The notes under the pieces: generated by a model
Databases searched by the model: none
What the model saw: only the letters and a program-made list of their open reading frames with translations
What the model was told of the DNA's origin: nothing
Translations under genes and position numbers: made by a program
Part shown: positions 33,434 to 41,009 of the stretch, in pieces
How positions within the stretch are numbered: the stretch's first letter is position 1
Layout: the number at the start of each line of letters is the position of its first letter
NCBI GenBank assembly: GCA_964477345.1
Contig: CAYZDL010000009.1
Location: 1 to 62,276 of the forward strand
Source of the DNA: JAJZEO01 sp964477345
GTDB taxonomy: Bacteria > Chlamydiota > Chlamydiia > Chlamydiales > 2-12-FULL-49-11
DNA length: 62,276 nucleotides
Direction of reading: 5' to 3'

Positions 33434-34821
33434 AAAGTGATTTAAAACCACACAACTTCAATATTGTAGTCACTATCGATGGCCCGTGTGCATCGGGTAA
33501 ATCGACCATTGCAAAACTTTTAGCTCATCAACTAGGCTTTGAACATCTTGATACGGGAGCTATTTATCGTGTGATTGCTCTTTGGTGTTTTCGGCATGGT
33601 TGGAAAGAGAGTGATGCAAGTCTTTTTATTCCAAGACTCTCAGAAATTCAATATGAATGCGAAGTTACAGATGGATTTAAGGTTCATAAATTGAATCGAG
33701 TGATTGTTAATGATCAGATACGCACACCCGAAATCTCTCAACTAGCTTCTAAGTTGGCGGCGATTCAAGAAGTGCGTGATTTAGCAACAACAATTCAACG
33801 TCGTTTAGCTAAAGGGAAAAACGTAGTTGTAGAGGGGCGAGATGCCGGAACCGTAGTTTTTCCAAGAGCTCCTGTAAAAATATTTTTAGTTGCGAGTAAA
33901 TTAGAACGTGCACGAAGACGGCTATTAGAACTTCAGAAAAAATTTCCAGAGAAAGAAGGGTGCCTCTCTTTAGAAATGATGACCAAGGAACTTGAAGAGA
34001 GGGATGAGAGGGACCGAAACCGTGAGCTTTCGCCAATGATCAAGCCGATTGATGCGGTCACTGTCGATACTACCGGACTCTCGATTCACAAAGTGTTGAA
34101 GAAGATTGTCAAGTTCGTCAAGTTGCGATCTCCAAAGCCGCCCGGGGAAATTTGGATAAAGTTGGTTGGTCTTAGAAGGGCGCGCACTAATTTTCTTTAT
34201 AAATTCACCTTATTATTGACATTGGTCATTTACAAGCTTTTTTACCGATTAAAAGTTTATGGTCTTGAAAACTACCCTGCTGAAGGGGATGTGGCTACTA
34301 TTGTAGCACCTAATCATATATCCTTTCTTGATCCCCCTGCTGTTGGAGTCGCTTGTCCATCCGAACTTCACGCCATGGGAATTGATTATTTGTTTAAAAT
34401 TCCCATCATAAAATCGATATTGCCGAGAATTAATGTTCATCCTGTTTCGAGTCAAGTGACCGATGCTGGGGTGATTAGGACGGTAGTCTCTCTTCTGAAG
34501 GAAGGAAAGAATGTCATGATTTTCCCTGAGGGGGGCCGCAGCGATAACAATGAACTTCTCCCTTTTAAAAGGGGCGTGGGAGTTCTTGCCGCTCTTACCG
34601 GGTGTTCAATTACCCCGACCTATGTTGATGGACCCTATAAAATATGGAAGAAGGGGAATATCTTTCCCAAGCCTTGGGGAAAAGTCTCCGTCATTTTTGG
34701 TAAGCCCATTTACTGGAGAGATTATGAAGGCAAATATGCAAGCCGAAGGGAAGCTGAAAAGGCCATCATGAACGATGTGAGGGATCAAATCCAAAAAATG
34801 AAGGATACCTTTAAGCGTTAA
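33430..34821 (+). CDS. Fused cytidylate kinase - 1-acylglycerol-3-phosphate acyltransferase
   Basis: One 463-residue chain. Residues 10-225 are Cmk: P-loop IDGPCASGKSTIAK, HLDTGAIYR, VVEGRDAGTVVFP and ERDERDRNRELSP, phosphorylating CMP/dCMP. Residues 245-463 are PlsC: a membrane-anchoring helix, NHISFLDPP with the catalytic His-x4-Asp, then FPEGGRS and PTYVDGPY, making phosphatidic acid for CdsA. In Chlamydia cmk and plsC are separate neighbours; here there is no stop or gap at the junction (34110-34200). GTG start overlapping the cdsA stop. A single polypeptide would tether the kinase to the membrane. Confidence 0.93.
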   Translation: MKSDLKPHNFNIVVTIDGPCASGKSTIAKLLAHQLGFEHLDTGAIYRVIALWCFRHGWKESDASLFIPRLSEIQYECEVTDGFKVHKLNRVIVNDQIRTPEISQLASKLAAIQEVRDLATTIQRRLAKGKNVVVEGRDAGTVVFPRAPVKIFLVASKLERARRRLLELQKKFPEKEGCLSLEMMTKELEERDERDRNRELSPMIKPIDAVTVDTTGLSIHKVLKKIVKFVKLRSPKPPGEIWIKLVGLRRARTNFLYKFTLLLTLVIYKLFYRLKVYGLENYPAEGDVATIVAPNHISFLDPPAVGVACPSELHAMGIDYLFKIPIIKSILPRINVHPVSSQVTDAGVIRTVVSLLKEGKNVMIFPEGGRSDNNELLPFKRGVGVLAALTGCSITPTYVDGPYKIWKKGNIFPKPWGKVSVIFGKPIYWRDYEGKYASRREAEKAIMNDVRDQIQKMKDTFKR

Positions 34822-35009
34822 GCTCATAATGTTGGTAAGCTCCGGAAGATTTATCATATAGTACCTAAGAAAATAAAGTTTTAATAAATTTGGGACTCCC
34901 CTCGATTAATTGCAATGATTGGAAGGTGATAGATTAAATCATTGAATGACAAGTATTTATTCTAAAACAGGAGCGATCTGTTAAAGTAAAAATAAAAAGA
35001 GAGTTTACA

Positions 35010-35330
35010 ATGGAAGTAGTAGAAATTGATCCTAAACAATACAAATCCTTAAGAGAGCAGATGGGGCTTAAAATTGTCTGGCTATACGCATCTTGGTGTG
35101 GTCCTTGTAGGCATTTTCACAGTACTTTTGAAACGGTAGCGATCGAATTCGCAAATGAAGTGCAATTTTTAAAATACAATGTCGATCAAGGGCCTGTTGA
35201 AGGGCCCAAGCTTCAAGGGATCCCGACTGTCCGGTTTTTCTCTGATGGGGTGCAAGTTGATGAATTAGTAGGGGTTCAGGAGAAAGGGACCTTTATGAAT
35301 GTGATAAAAAAACATAAAAAGCAGGGCTAG
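35010..35330 (+). CDS. Thioredoxin-like protein
   Basis: 106 residues with the thioredoxin fold: VWLYASWCGPCRHF carrying the redox Cys-Gly-Pro-Cys, and the cis-proline in QGIPTVRFF. No signal peptide, so cytosolic disulfide exchange is likely. It differs from the neighbouring trxA in the segment before the active site and in a short acidic N terminus (MEVVEIDPKQ). The two genes are in tandem 48 bp apart, the second under a start-codon hairpin. It may be a duplicated, specialised thioredoxin; the partner is unknown. Confidence 0.9.
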   Translation: MEVVEIDPKQYKSLREQMGLKIVWLYASWCGPCRHFHSTFETVAIEFANEVQFLKYNVDQGPVEGPKLQGIPTVRFFSDGVQVDELVGVQEKGTFMNVIKKHKKQG

Positions 35331-35336
35331 AAATAA

Positions 35337-35387
35337 AACACTCATTTTGTTACTCTGGGGGTAGACCTTGGAGGCAAAATGAGTGTT
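35337..35387 (+). promoter_or_regulatory. Start-codon-sequestering hairpin upstream of trxA
   Basis: AACACTCATTTTG (35337-35349) is perfectly complementary to CAAAATGAGTGTT (35375-35387), 13 bp. The second arm contains the trxA ATG (35379-35381) and the GGAGG ribosome-binding site is in the 25-nt loop (35370-35374). If it forms in the mRNA, the start codon is buried. The first arm begins directly after the stop of the upstream thioredoxin gene, so translation of that gene could open it. Confidence 0.68.
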
Positions 35388-35702
35388 CAACAAATCTCTC
35401 TTTCCGAACTTAATACGAAAATCGCTGCGAATAAATTGACAATTGTCGATTTTTACGCAGATTGGTGCGGACCTTGTAAAAGGTTGTCTCCTATCCTTGA
35501 TCAAATTGAGTCTGAGAGTCAGGGAGATTTTGCTATCTTTAAAGTGAATGTCGAAGACGATGAATTTCAAGAGTTTACGGCCAAATACAAAATCAGCTCA
35601 ATCCCTACTGTTCTATTTTTCAAAAATGATAAGGTTGTCCACAGCTTCATCGGTCTTCAAGATAAAGATGGCATCAAAGAGATGATCGAGGCGAACAAAT
35701 AG
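35379..35702 (+). CDS. trxA: Thioredoxin
   Basis: General cytosolic disulfide reductase, electron donor to ribonucleotide reductase and others. 107 residues, the standard length, with IVDFYADWCGPCKRLSP and the cis-proline motif ISSIPTVLFF. GGAGG five bases before ATG 35379 is a strong ribosome-binding site, but it and the start codon are involved in a 13-bp inverted repeat. The last 29 bp overlap the convergent trmL. The trxA-trmL pair is the order of Chlamydia. Confidence 0.96.
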   Translation: MSVQQISLSELNTKIAANKLTIVDFYADWCGPCKRLSPILDQIESESQGDFAIFKVNVEDDEFQEFTAKYKISSIPTVLFFKNDKVVHSFIGLQDKDGIKEMIEANK

Positions 35703-36159
35703 AATTGGCTTGTCGTAGCCCTTCGTAGAGTGCAATAGAGACAGCGTTTGATAGATTCAAGCATCTTGCTTGAGATGACATCGGGATGGTGACAAGCTGA
35801 GATTCCCATTTTTCATAATACTCCTCTGGAAGTCCCCGTGTCTCACTGCCAAATACAAGACTTGCTCCCTCTGAGAAGTCGATATCCCAAAAGCACCGTT
35901 TTGTTTTGCTCGTGAAGAAATAGACCGGTTTTTTCTGAAACTCTAGATTTTGTTCGAATTCAATTCGGCTAACGAGAGAAAGTTGCACTCCTTCCCAGTA
36001 GTCGAGTCCTGATCTTTTGAGTTTTTGATCGGTTATGTGAAATCCTAGAGGTTTAACAAGGTATAGGGGAGTATTTGTGGCGCTACAAGTCCGAACAATA
36101 TTCCCTGTGTTTTGTGGAATTTCGGGGTTGAAAAGGTAAATATCAAAGTTGTGTTTCAT
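35674..36159 (-). CDS. trmL: tRNA (cytidine(34)-2'-O)-methyltransferase, SPOUT family
   Basis: Methylates the wobble ribose of some leucine tRNAs. 161 residues forming a minimal SPOUT domain: NPEIPQNTGNIVRTC at the N terminus, FGSETRGLPEEYY and the knotted C-terminal region with CLNLSNAVSIALYEGLRQ. Called spoU in older chlamydial annotation. It is on the minus strand upstream of nothing else in its direction except trxA's tail, and follows mip with a 68-bp gap, so it probably ends the hisS-aspS-mip transcript. Confidence 0.94.
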   Translation of the reverse strand: MKHNFDIYLFNPEIPQNTGNIVRTCSATNTPLYLVKPLGFHITDQKLKRSGLDYWEGVQLSLVSRIEFEQNLEFQKKPVYFFTSKTKRCFWDIDFSEGASLVFGSETRGLPEEYYEKWESQLVTIPMSSQARCLNLSNAVSIALYEGLRQANSICSPRSSL

Positions 36160-36227
36160 AGATTCAAGAGATTTGAAAAAAGGGCAGCTACTTGAAGAAA
36201 GCGGGGCTGCCCGTAATTACCTAGTTT

Positions 36228-37034
36228 TTAGCGAACTGCCTTAGCCGGGGCGTCAGTCGTGGCTATTTCTACTGAATGTTCTCCAAAAGCCTGTCTATCA
36301 CTGCCTCCTTGAGAGGTTGCAGAGACTGCTGCCTCGTCTAGCTTCGGTGCATTGGCTTTGATCACTTCAATTTCAAAAGTGAGGAGAGAATTTGGTGGAA
36401 GGAAACCTGCCTTTCCATACCCAAGATCGGGGTGGATGAAAATGCGTCGTTGTTCCCCTTCTTTCATGCCGACAATCGATTTACTAAATCCAACTAGGGT
36501 TTCATCAAGCGAAATCACTTCATCGTCCTGTGATTGTCCAAACACTTTTCCATCGAGGAATTTTCCAGTATAACGAATCAAAGGAGAGTCGTGTGCTTGT
36601 ACAGCCAAGCCTGTCCCTTCTTTCATTTTGACATATTGTAATTTACCCTCTTCAAGGCTCACAACATTTTTTTCTTTACCGTTTTTAGTGAGAAATTCTT
36701 CTGCTTGCTTAAGATTGTCTTCACATTGCATTTGGAACGCGTTTTCTTGCATAAGAGAGATTGCTTGTATGCACTCAGATTCTGAAAGAGGGGAAGTTTC
36801 ACCTCTCATGCATTCTTCGATCCCTACGATGACCTGCTTTAGATCAAACTTCAGTCCTAATGATTCAAGATTTTGGCCGATGATGTGTCCGAAGGCCTTG
36901 GATATCTTTCCAATGTCCTGTTCGACTTTCACCTCTTCTTTTGCCGATTCCATGTGAATCTGTGAGTCACTTGCTGAAACTGAAGAAAAGGCCAAAAATA
37001 GCGACGAGGCGGCCAGTTTCATGATCTTTTTCAT
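36228..37034 (-). CDS. mip: Mip-like FKBP-type peptidyl-prolyl isomerase
   Basis: Secreted prolyl isomerase of the macrophage infectivity potentiator type, exposed or periplasmic in Chlamydia and linked to infection. 268 residues: signal peptide about 1-21, a helical dimerisation domain (about 35-120), and an FKBP domain from 130 to 230 with RYTGKFLDGKVFGQS, VGMKEGEQRRIFIHPDLGYG and NSLLTFEIEVI. A 35-residue Ala/Ser-rich tail follows. No lipobox cysteine is visible, unlike some chlamydial Mips. AAGGAG lies seven bases from the ATG. It stands between aspS and trmL as in Chlamydia. Confidence 0.94.
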   Translation of the reverse strand: MKKIMKLAASSLFLAFSSVSASDSQIHMESAKEEVKVEQDIGKISKAFGHIIGQNLESLGLKFDLKQVIVGIEECMRGETSPLSESECIQAISLMQENAFQMQCEDNLKQAEEFLTKNGKEKNVVSLEEGKLQYVKMKEGTGLAVQAHDSPLIRYTGKFLDGKVFGQSQDDEVISLDETLVGFSKSIVGMKEGEQRRIFIHPDLGYGKAGFLPPNSLLTFEIEVIKANAPKLDEAAVSATSQGGSDRQAFGEHSVEIATTDAPAKAVR

Positions 37035-37094
37035 TGTATTCTCCTTTTAATAGGCTAATCTATAACTCTCGGAAATAATATCCAAGAATTTTTT

Positions 37095-38909
37095 CTACTT
37101 TTTCGATTCTTTAACACGTATATGAAGCTCATCGAGTTGGTGGTCTGATACTGTGCTTGGGCAATCCATCATCGCATCGGTCGCACGTTGAGTCTTTGGG
37201 AAACAAATCACATCGCGTATTGAGCTTGAGTTAGATAATAGCATTGCGATTCGGTCGATTCCAAAGGCAATTCCTCCATGAGGCGGAGTTCCATAATTTA
37301 AGGCCTCCATGAAGAACCCGAACCGATTGGTAATGTCGTCATGCGTCAATCTAAGGAGTTCAAAAATTTTCCTCTGCAAATCTGAATCGTGGATTCGGAT
37401 CGAGCCGCCACCCAATTCAAATCCGTTAAGAACGAGGTCGTAAGCATTTGAGCGAACATTGAAGATGTCAGAGTCTAGCTTTTCAATATCCTCCTTTAAA
37501 GGGGATGTAAAGGGGTGGTGGACGCTTGTGGGCATTCCTGTATCCTTATCCTTTTCAAATAGGGGGAAGTCGTCGACCCATAAAAGCTCCCAGGCGCCCT
37601 CTTTTTTTAGCCCCTGAAGATCGGCAATGTGTCTTCGTAAATGGTCAAAAGCTTGGTTGACGGTAGCCGCGGTGTTGGCTCCAAATAAAATGAGATCATC
37701 ATGTTGAACATGCAAACGTTTGATCAGTTCTTTTTGAAGTGGCTCACTGAAAAATTTGACAATGCTTGAGGAAAGGCCATCATCTCCCATTTTCATCCAT
37801 GCAAGGCCGTTCAATCCTAGCTTGCTAACGAAAGTTGTGAGATCATCGATATCTTTTCTTGAAAAAGAGGCGCCCCCTTTTACGCAGATCGCTTTTACTA
37901 TGCCGTGGGCGCGAATCTGATCCTTAAAAACAGAGAATTCAGACTTCTCTGCAATATCAGTAACGTTGTGGAATTCCATTCCGAAGCGAAGATCGGGTTT
38001 GTCTGTTCCATATTTTTCCATCGCCTCACTATATGGCATATGGCGGAAGCCTTTCTTCAACTTAACTCCAATCACTTTATCGAAGAGTTCGATCATTAAA
38101 TCTTCGATCATATCGACAATATCGGCTTTATCGATAAAACTCATTTCGATGTCGAGTTGTGTAAATTCGGGTTGTCTATCAGCTCTAAGGTCTTCATCTC
38201 TGAAACAACGGGCGATTTGAAAATATCGATCAAGTCCTGCAATCATCAAAAGTTGTTTAAAAAGTTGTGGAGATTGTGGTAGCGCATAAAATTTTCCCTC
38301 ATGAACCCTCGAAGGAACAATGTAATCACGTGCCCCCTCTGGAGTCGATTTCGTCAAAATCGGCGTTTCAACTTCGCAAAAGCCCCGCCTGTCAAAAAAA
38401 TCGCGAATACTCTTGACGATCTTGTGTCTAATAAGCATTTTCTCGAGAATTTCTCCACGGCGCATATCGAGATATCTATAAGTCAATCGTAGATCTTCGT
38501 TCACATCAATTTTGTCATCGCAGATCGAAAATGGTGGTGTTTTAGCTTTTGATAAAATTTTAAGTTTTGCCACCTCAACTTCGATCGCACCTGTTGCCAA
38601 TTTTTCGTTCGTCAGGCCTTCTCCTCGGGGGCGGACTTTGCCCTCAACAGATATATTCCACTCGGAACGTAGTAGTTGAGCTAGGTCATGAGAATGTGTA
38701 TCAAATTTTGGATCGAATACAAGCTGTGTGATGCCATATCTGTCACGTAGATCGATAAAAATCAGACCACCATGGTCGCGTCTACGATGAACCCAGCCGC
38801 ATAAATTTACGTGTGTGCCGAGATCATTCAAGCCAAGTTCACCTAAATGATGCGTACGAAGGGTTGTTTTTTTTGAACTAGTCTTTTTTTGCAAGTTAGT
38901 GTGAACCAT
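37095..38909 (-). CDS. aspS: Aspartyl-tRNA synthetase
   Basis: Class II synthetase, 604 residues, bacterial type with an N-terminal OB fold (CGWVHRRRDHGGLIFIDLRD), motif 2 as RCFRDEDLRADRQPEFTQLD, a GAD insertion domain and motif 3 as GIAFGIDRIAMLL. The first 25 residues (TNLQKKTSSKK) are a basic extension ahead of the OB fold. It overlaps the end of hisS by 14 bp, so the two synthetases are translationally coupled. Organisms lacking AsnRS use this form to charge tRNA-Asn too, but that cannot be decided here. Confidence 0.97.
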   Translation of the reverse strand: MVHTNLQKKTSSKKTTLRTHHLGELGLNDLGTHVNLCGWVHRRRDHGGLIFIDLRDRYGITQLVFDPKFDTHSHDLAQLLRSEWNISVEGKVRPRGEGLTNEKLATGAIEVEVAKLKILSKAKTPPFSICDDKIDVNEDLRLTYRYLDMRRGEILEKMLIRHKIVKSIRDFFDRRGFCEVETPILTKSTPEGARDYIVPSRVHEGKFYALPQSPQLFKQLLMIAGLDRYFQIARCFRDEDLRADRQPEFTQLDIEMSFIDKADIVDMIEDLMIELFDKVIGVKLKKGFRHMPYSEAMEKYGTDKPDLRFGMEFHNVTDIAEKSEFSVFKDQIRAHGIVKAICVKGGASFSRKDIDDLTTFVSKLGLNGLAWMKMGDDGLSSSIVKFFSEPLQKELIKRLHVQHDDLILFGANTAATVNQAFDHLRRHIADLQGLKKEGAWELLWVDDFPLFEKDKDTGMPTSVHHPFTSPLKEDIEKLDSDIFNVRSNAYDLVLNGFELGGGSIRIHDSDLQRKIFELLRLTHDDITNRFGFFMEALNYGTPPHGGIAFGIDRIAMLLSNSSSIRDVICFPKTQRATDAMMDCPSTVSDHQLDELHIRVKESKK

Positions 38910-40191
38910 GGAATTCCCGTGTCTTTTTTATGACTCTATCTAAGTAGGCGAAGGGCTGCTCTTCCTCTTCACGAGTCAATAAATTCTTGATGATGATTTT
39001 GTTTTTTTGCAATTCGGCTTCTCCAAGGATGATCGCCATTTTAGCTTTCGCTTTCTCGGCATGAGTAAGCCCTTTTTTAATATTAAATCCTCCTTGGTAG
39101 AGAAGGGTTTTATAATCGGCTTGTCTAAATTTGATCAGGTAGGGGATCAAGGTTTGCTTGCATGTCTCTGAAAGAGGAATGAAATAATAATCGATCGACT
39201 CTTCCACGGAAAAAGAGGGGTTTTGGTCTAGCACATTCTGAAGAATTCTCTCAATACCGGTCGCAAAACCGACTCCTGGTAGATCAGGCCCTCCCATTTC
39301 CTTGATTAGGCCATTGTAGCGTCCTCCGGCCCCAATGGTGCTCTGCGCCCTAGCGTCGTCTTGAGCTACCACTTCAAAAACTGTGTCGCAGTAGTAATCA
39401 AGTCCTCTGACTAGATTAGGCTCAATGGTGTAATCGATCTCTAATTTTTTTAAAGAATCTTGAACTTCGGCAAAATGGTCTTTTTGCTTTTCGGTAAGAA
39501 AGTCGTAGATTTTTGGGGCCCCTTTACCAAGTTCGATGTCCCTTTCTTCTTTTGAATCAATGATCCTCATTGGATTATCAGTCAAACGTCGTTGACTATC
39601 CTCTGAAAGTCGATCTTTTAATGGGGTAAAATATTCTCTTAAAGCATTGATAAACCCATCTCGTACTTCTTTATTTCCAATGGAATTGATGAGGAGTTTT
39701 GTCTTCTTCAAGCCAATCCTACGGTAAAATTCGAGCAATGAGGCAATAGCCTCAACGTCTGCAGATACATCTTCAACCCCAAGGATTTCGATGCCGAATT
39801 GGGTGAATTGACGGTAGCGTCCTTTTTGAGCACGATCGTATCGCCAACAAGGTCCATAGTACCAAAGGCGGGTAGTTCCTTTTTGATAAAGGGAGTTTTC
39901 AATGAATGCTCGGATTACTGGAGCTGTGATTTCAGGGCGTAGAGTGAGAGAGCGCCCCCCCTTGTCCTCAAAAGTATACATCTCTTTCGAAACAATATCA
40001 CTAGTTTCACCAGCGCTACGGAGAAAAACATCGGTATATTCGAAATACGGAGTCCGAATCTCATGTAATCCATAGGCCTGAGCTACGCGCCGGGCTACGT
40101 TTTCAACAGTTGACCAAAGGCTAGGCTCCTTCCATGGCTCATCTGCTTGGCTATAGATGTCGTAACATCCTTTTGCTCTAGAAAATTTCAT
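38896..40191 (-). CDS. hisS: Histidyl-tRNA synthetase
   Basis: Class II synthetase, 431 residues from ATG 40191 (MKFSRAKGCYDIYS), the normal chlamydial length. Motif 2 region: TLRPEITAPVIRAF and CWRYDRAQKGRYRQFTQFG; histidine-specific motifs GLDYYCDTVFEV and GAGGRYNGLIKEMGG; motif 3 GVGFATGIERI. The frame is open 31 codons further upstream without homology, and a GGAG thirteen bases before 40191 supports the shorter form. It follows the unknown gene at 40233 and precedes aspS. Confidence 0.96.
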   Translation of the reverse strand: MKFSRAKGCYDIYSQADEPWKEPSLWSTVENVARRVAQAYGLHEIRTPYFEYTDVFLRSAGETSDIVSKEMYTFEDKGGRSLTLRPEITAPVIRAFIENSLYQKGTTRLWYYGPCWRYDRAQKGRYRQFTQFGIEILGVEDVSADVEAIASLLEFYRRIGLKKTKLLINSIGNKEVRDGFINALREYFTPLKDRLSEDSQRRLTDNPMRIIDSKEERDIELGKGAPKIYDFLTEKQKDHFAEVQDSLKKLEIDYTIEPNLVRGLDYYCDTVFEVVAQDDARAQSTIGAGGRYNGLIKEMGGPDLPGVGFATGIERILQNVLDQNPSFSVEESIDYYFIPLSETCKQTLIPYLIKFRQADYKTLLYQGGFNIKKGLTHAEKAKAKMAIILGEAELQKNKIIIKNLLTREEEEQPFAYLDRVIKKTREFHGSH

Positions 40192-40232
40192 GGGCAAAGG
40201 ATACTCCAACTTGAACCGACTGTCAATCAATT

Positions 40233-41009
40233 TTACTCTTTCGGAGAAAGCGACTCCAAGATTAGATTGAGTGAGCGGCTCCAATCGGCAAGAATGCTCT
40301 TAGATCCATGCATGATGGCATCTTCATGCAGTTTGTTCATTAGATCCATGAAAGGAAACGGGAGCCATTTAGTCCCCGCGTATTCACTTAAATAGTAGCC
40401 AAATGAATGGTCGGCTTTATGAGGAAATTGGAAAATTTGTTTCATTACACTCTTCAAGGGGTCGACGTGTTTTGGGGGTTGCATCAAAAGGTCGGCGTCA
40501 TTGATGTATTGGATAATTTGATGCCACAAGTCAGACATCGATTGGACAAATTGGTAATTTTGACTCTCATTGTGTTCCATAAGCACTTCAAATTTCGACG
40601 AAAAATCTTTAACAATAGCCCCTAAAGTTCGCTCTGAAAGAGCAGTCCCCTCCTTTTTCTTCCCTAAATATCCTACCATTACATCTTCAAGAAGTTCTTG
40701 AAGATGTAATCTGGCAAGGATGTCGGATAAGAAGCGTACATTTTTAAATTGAATGGTACGGCTCTCTTTGTCCTTAAGAATTTGTTTGATTTTTATGTTT
40801 TCAGGGTCAGACTTATCAAAATCTTGGGGGTTATTGTAGATATTGCTCATGACTATAGTCATAGCATAAAATAAAAATTTCATGATAGGGGTGGTGTCAT
40901 CAGAAATCGATTGACAACCTCCAATTGAGGCAGTAAGATGATCGTCATTTATTAAGCATTCCAAAGATGAAGGAGCTTGCTTTTGGGTCTGTTTAAATTT
41001 CTGCAACAT
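40233..41009 (-). CDS. Hypothetical protein, hisS operon
   Basis: 258 residues, soluble, mostly helical. A cysteine-containing N-terminal portion (ECLINDDHLTASIGGCQSI), a hydrophobic helix FLFYAMTIVMSNIY (about 45-58), then several amphipathic helices ending LADWSRSLNLILESLSPKE. No known motif. It is the probable first gene of the hisS-aspS transcript, 41 bp upstream of hisS. Its 5' end overlaps the 5' end of divergent uhpC by 27 bp, so each gene's promoter must lie in the other. The coding region contains a perfect 33-bp palindrome. No counterpart between hisS and uhpC is known to me in Chlamydia. Confidence 0.72.
   Translation of the reverse strand: MLQKFKQTQKQAPSSLECLINDDHLTASIGGCQSISDDTTPIMKFLFYAMTIVMSNIYNNPQDFDKSDPENIKIKQILKDKESRTIQFKNVRFLSDILARLHLQELLEDVMVGYLGKKKEGTALSERTLGAIVKDFSSKFEVLMEHNESQNYQFVQSMSDLWHQIIQYINDADLLMQPPKHVDPLKSVMKQIFQFPHKADHSFGYYLSEYAGTKWLPFPFMDLMNKLHEDAIMHGSKSILADWSRSLNLILESLSPKE
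40678..40710. repeat. Perfect 33-bp palindrome inside a coding region
   Basis: ATTACATCTTCAAGAA (40678-40693), a central G (40694), then the exact reverse complement TTCTTGAAGATGTAAT (40695-40710). It lies inside the unknown gene 40233-41009, coding for part of LHLQELLEDVMV. Sixteen-bp arms with a 1-nt centre can extrude as a cruciform or form a very stable RNA hairpin. Confidence 0.9.

Noticed and set aside
40192..40284. 31-residue N-terminal extension of HisRS
   Set aside because: No homology in the extension and a good start with ribosome-binding site at 40191.
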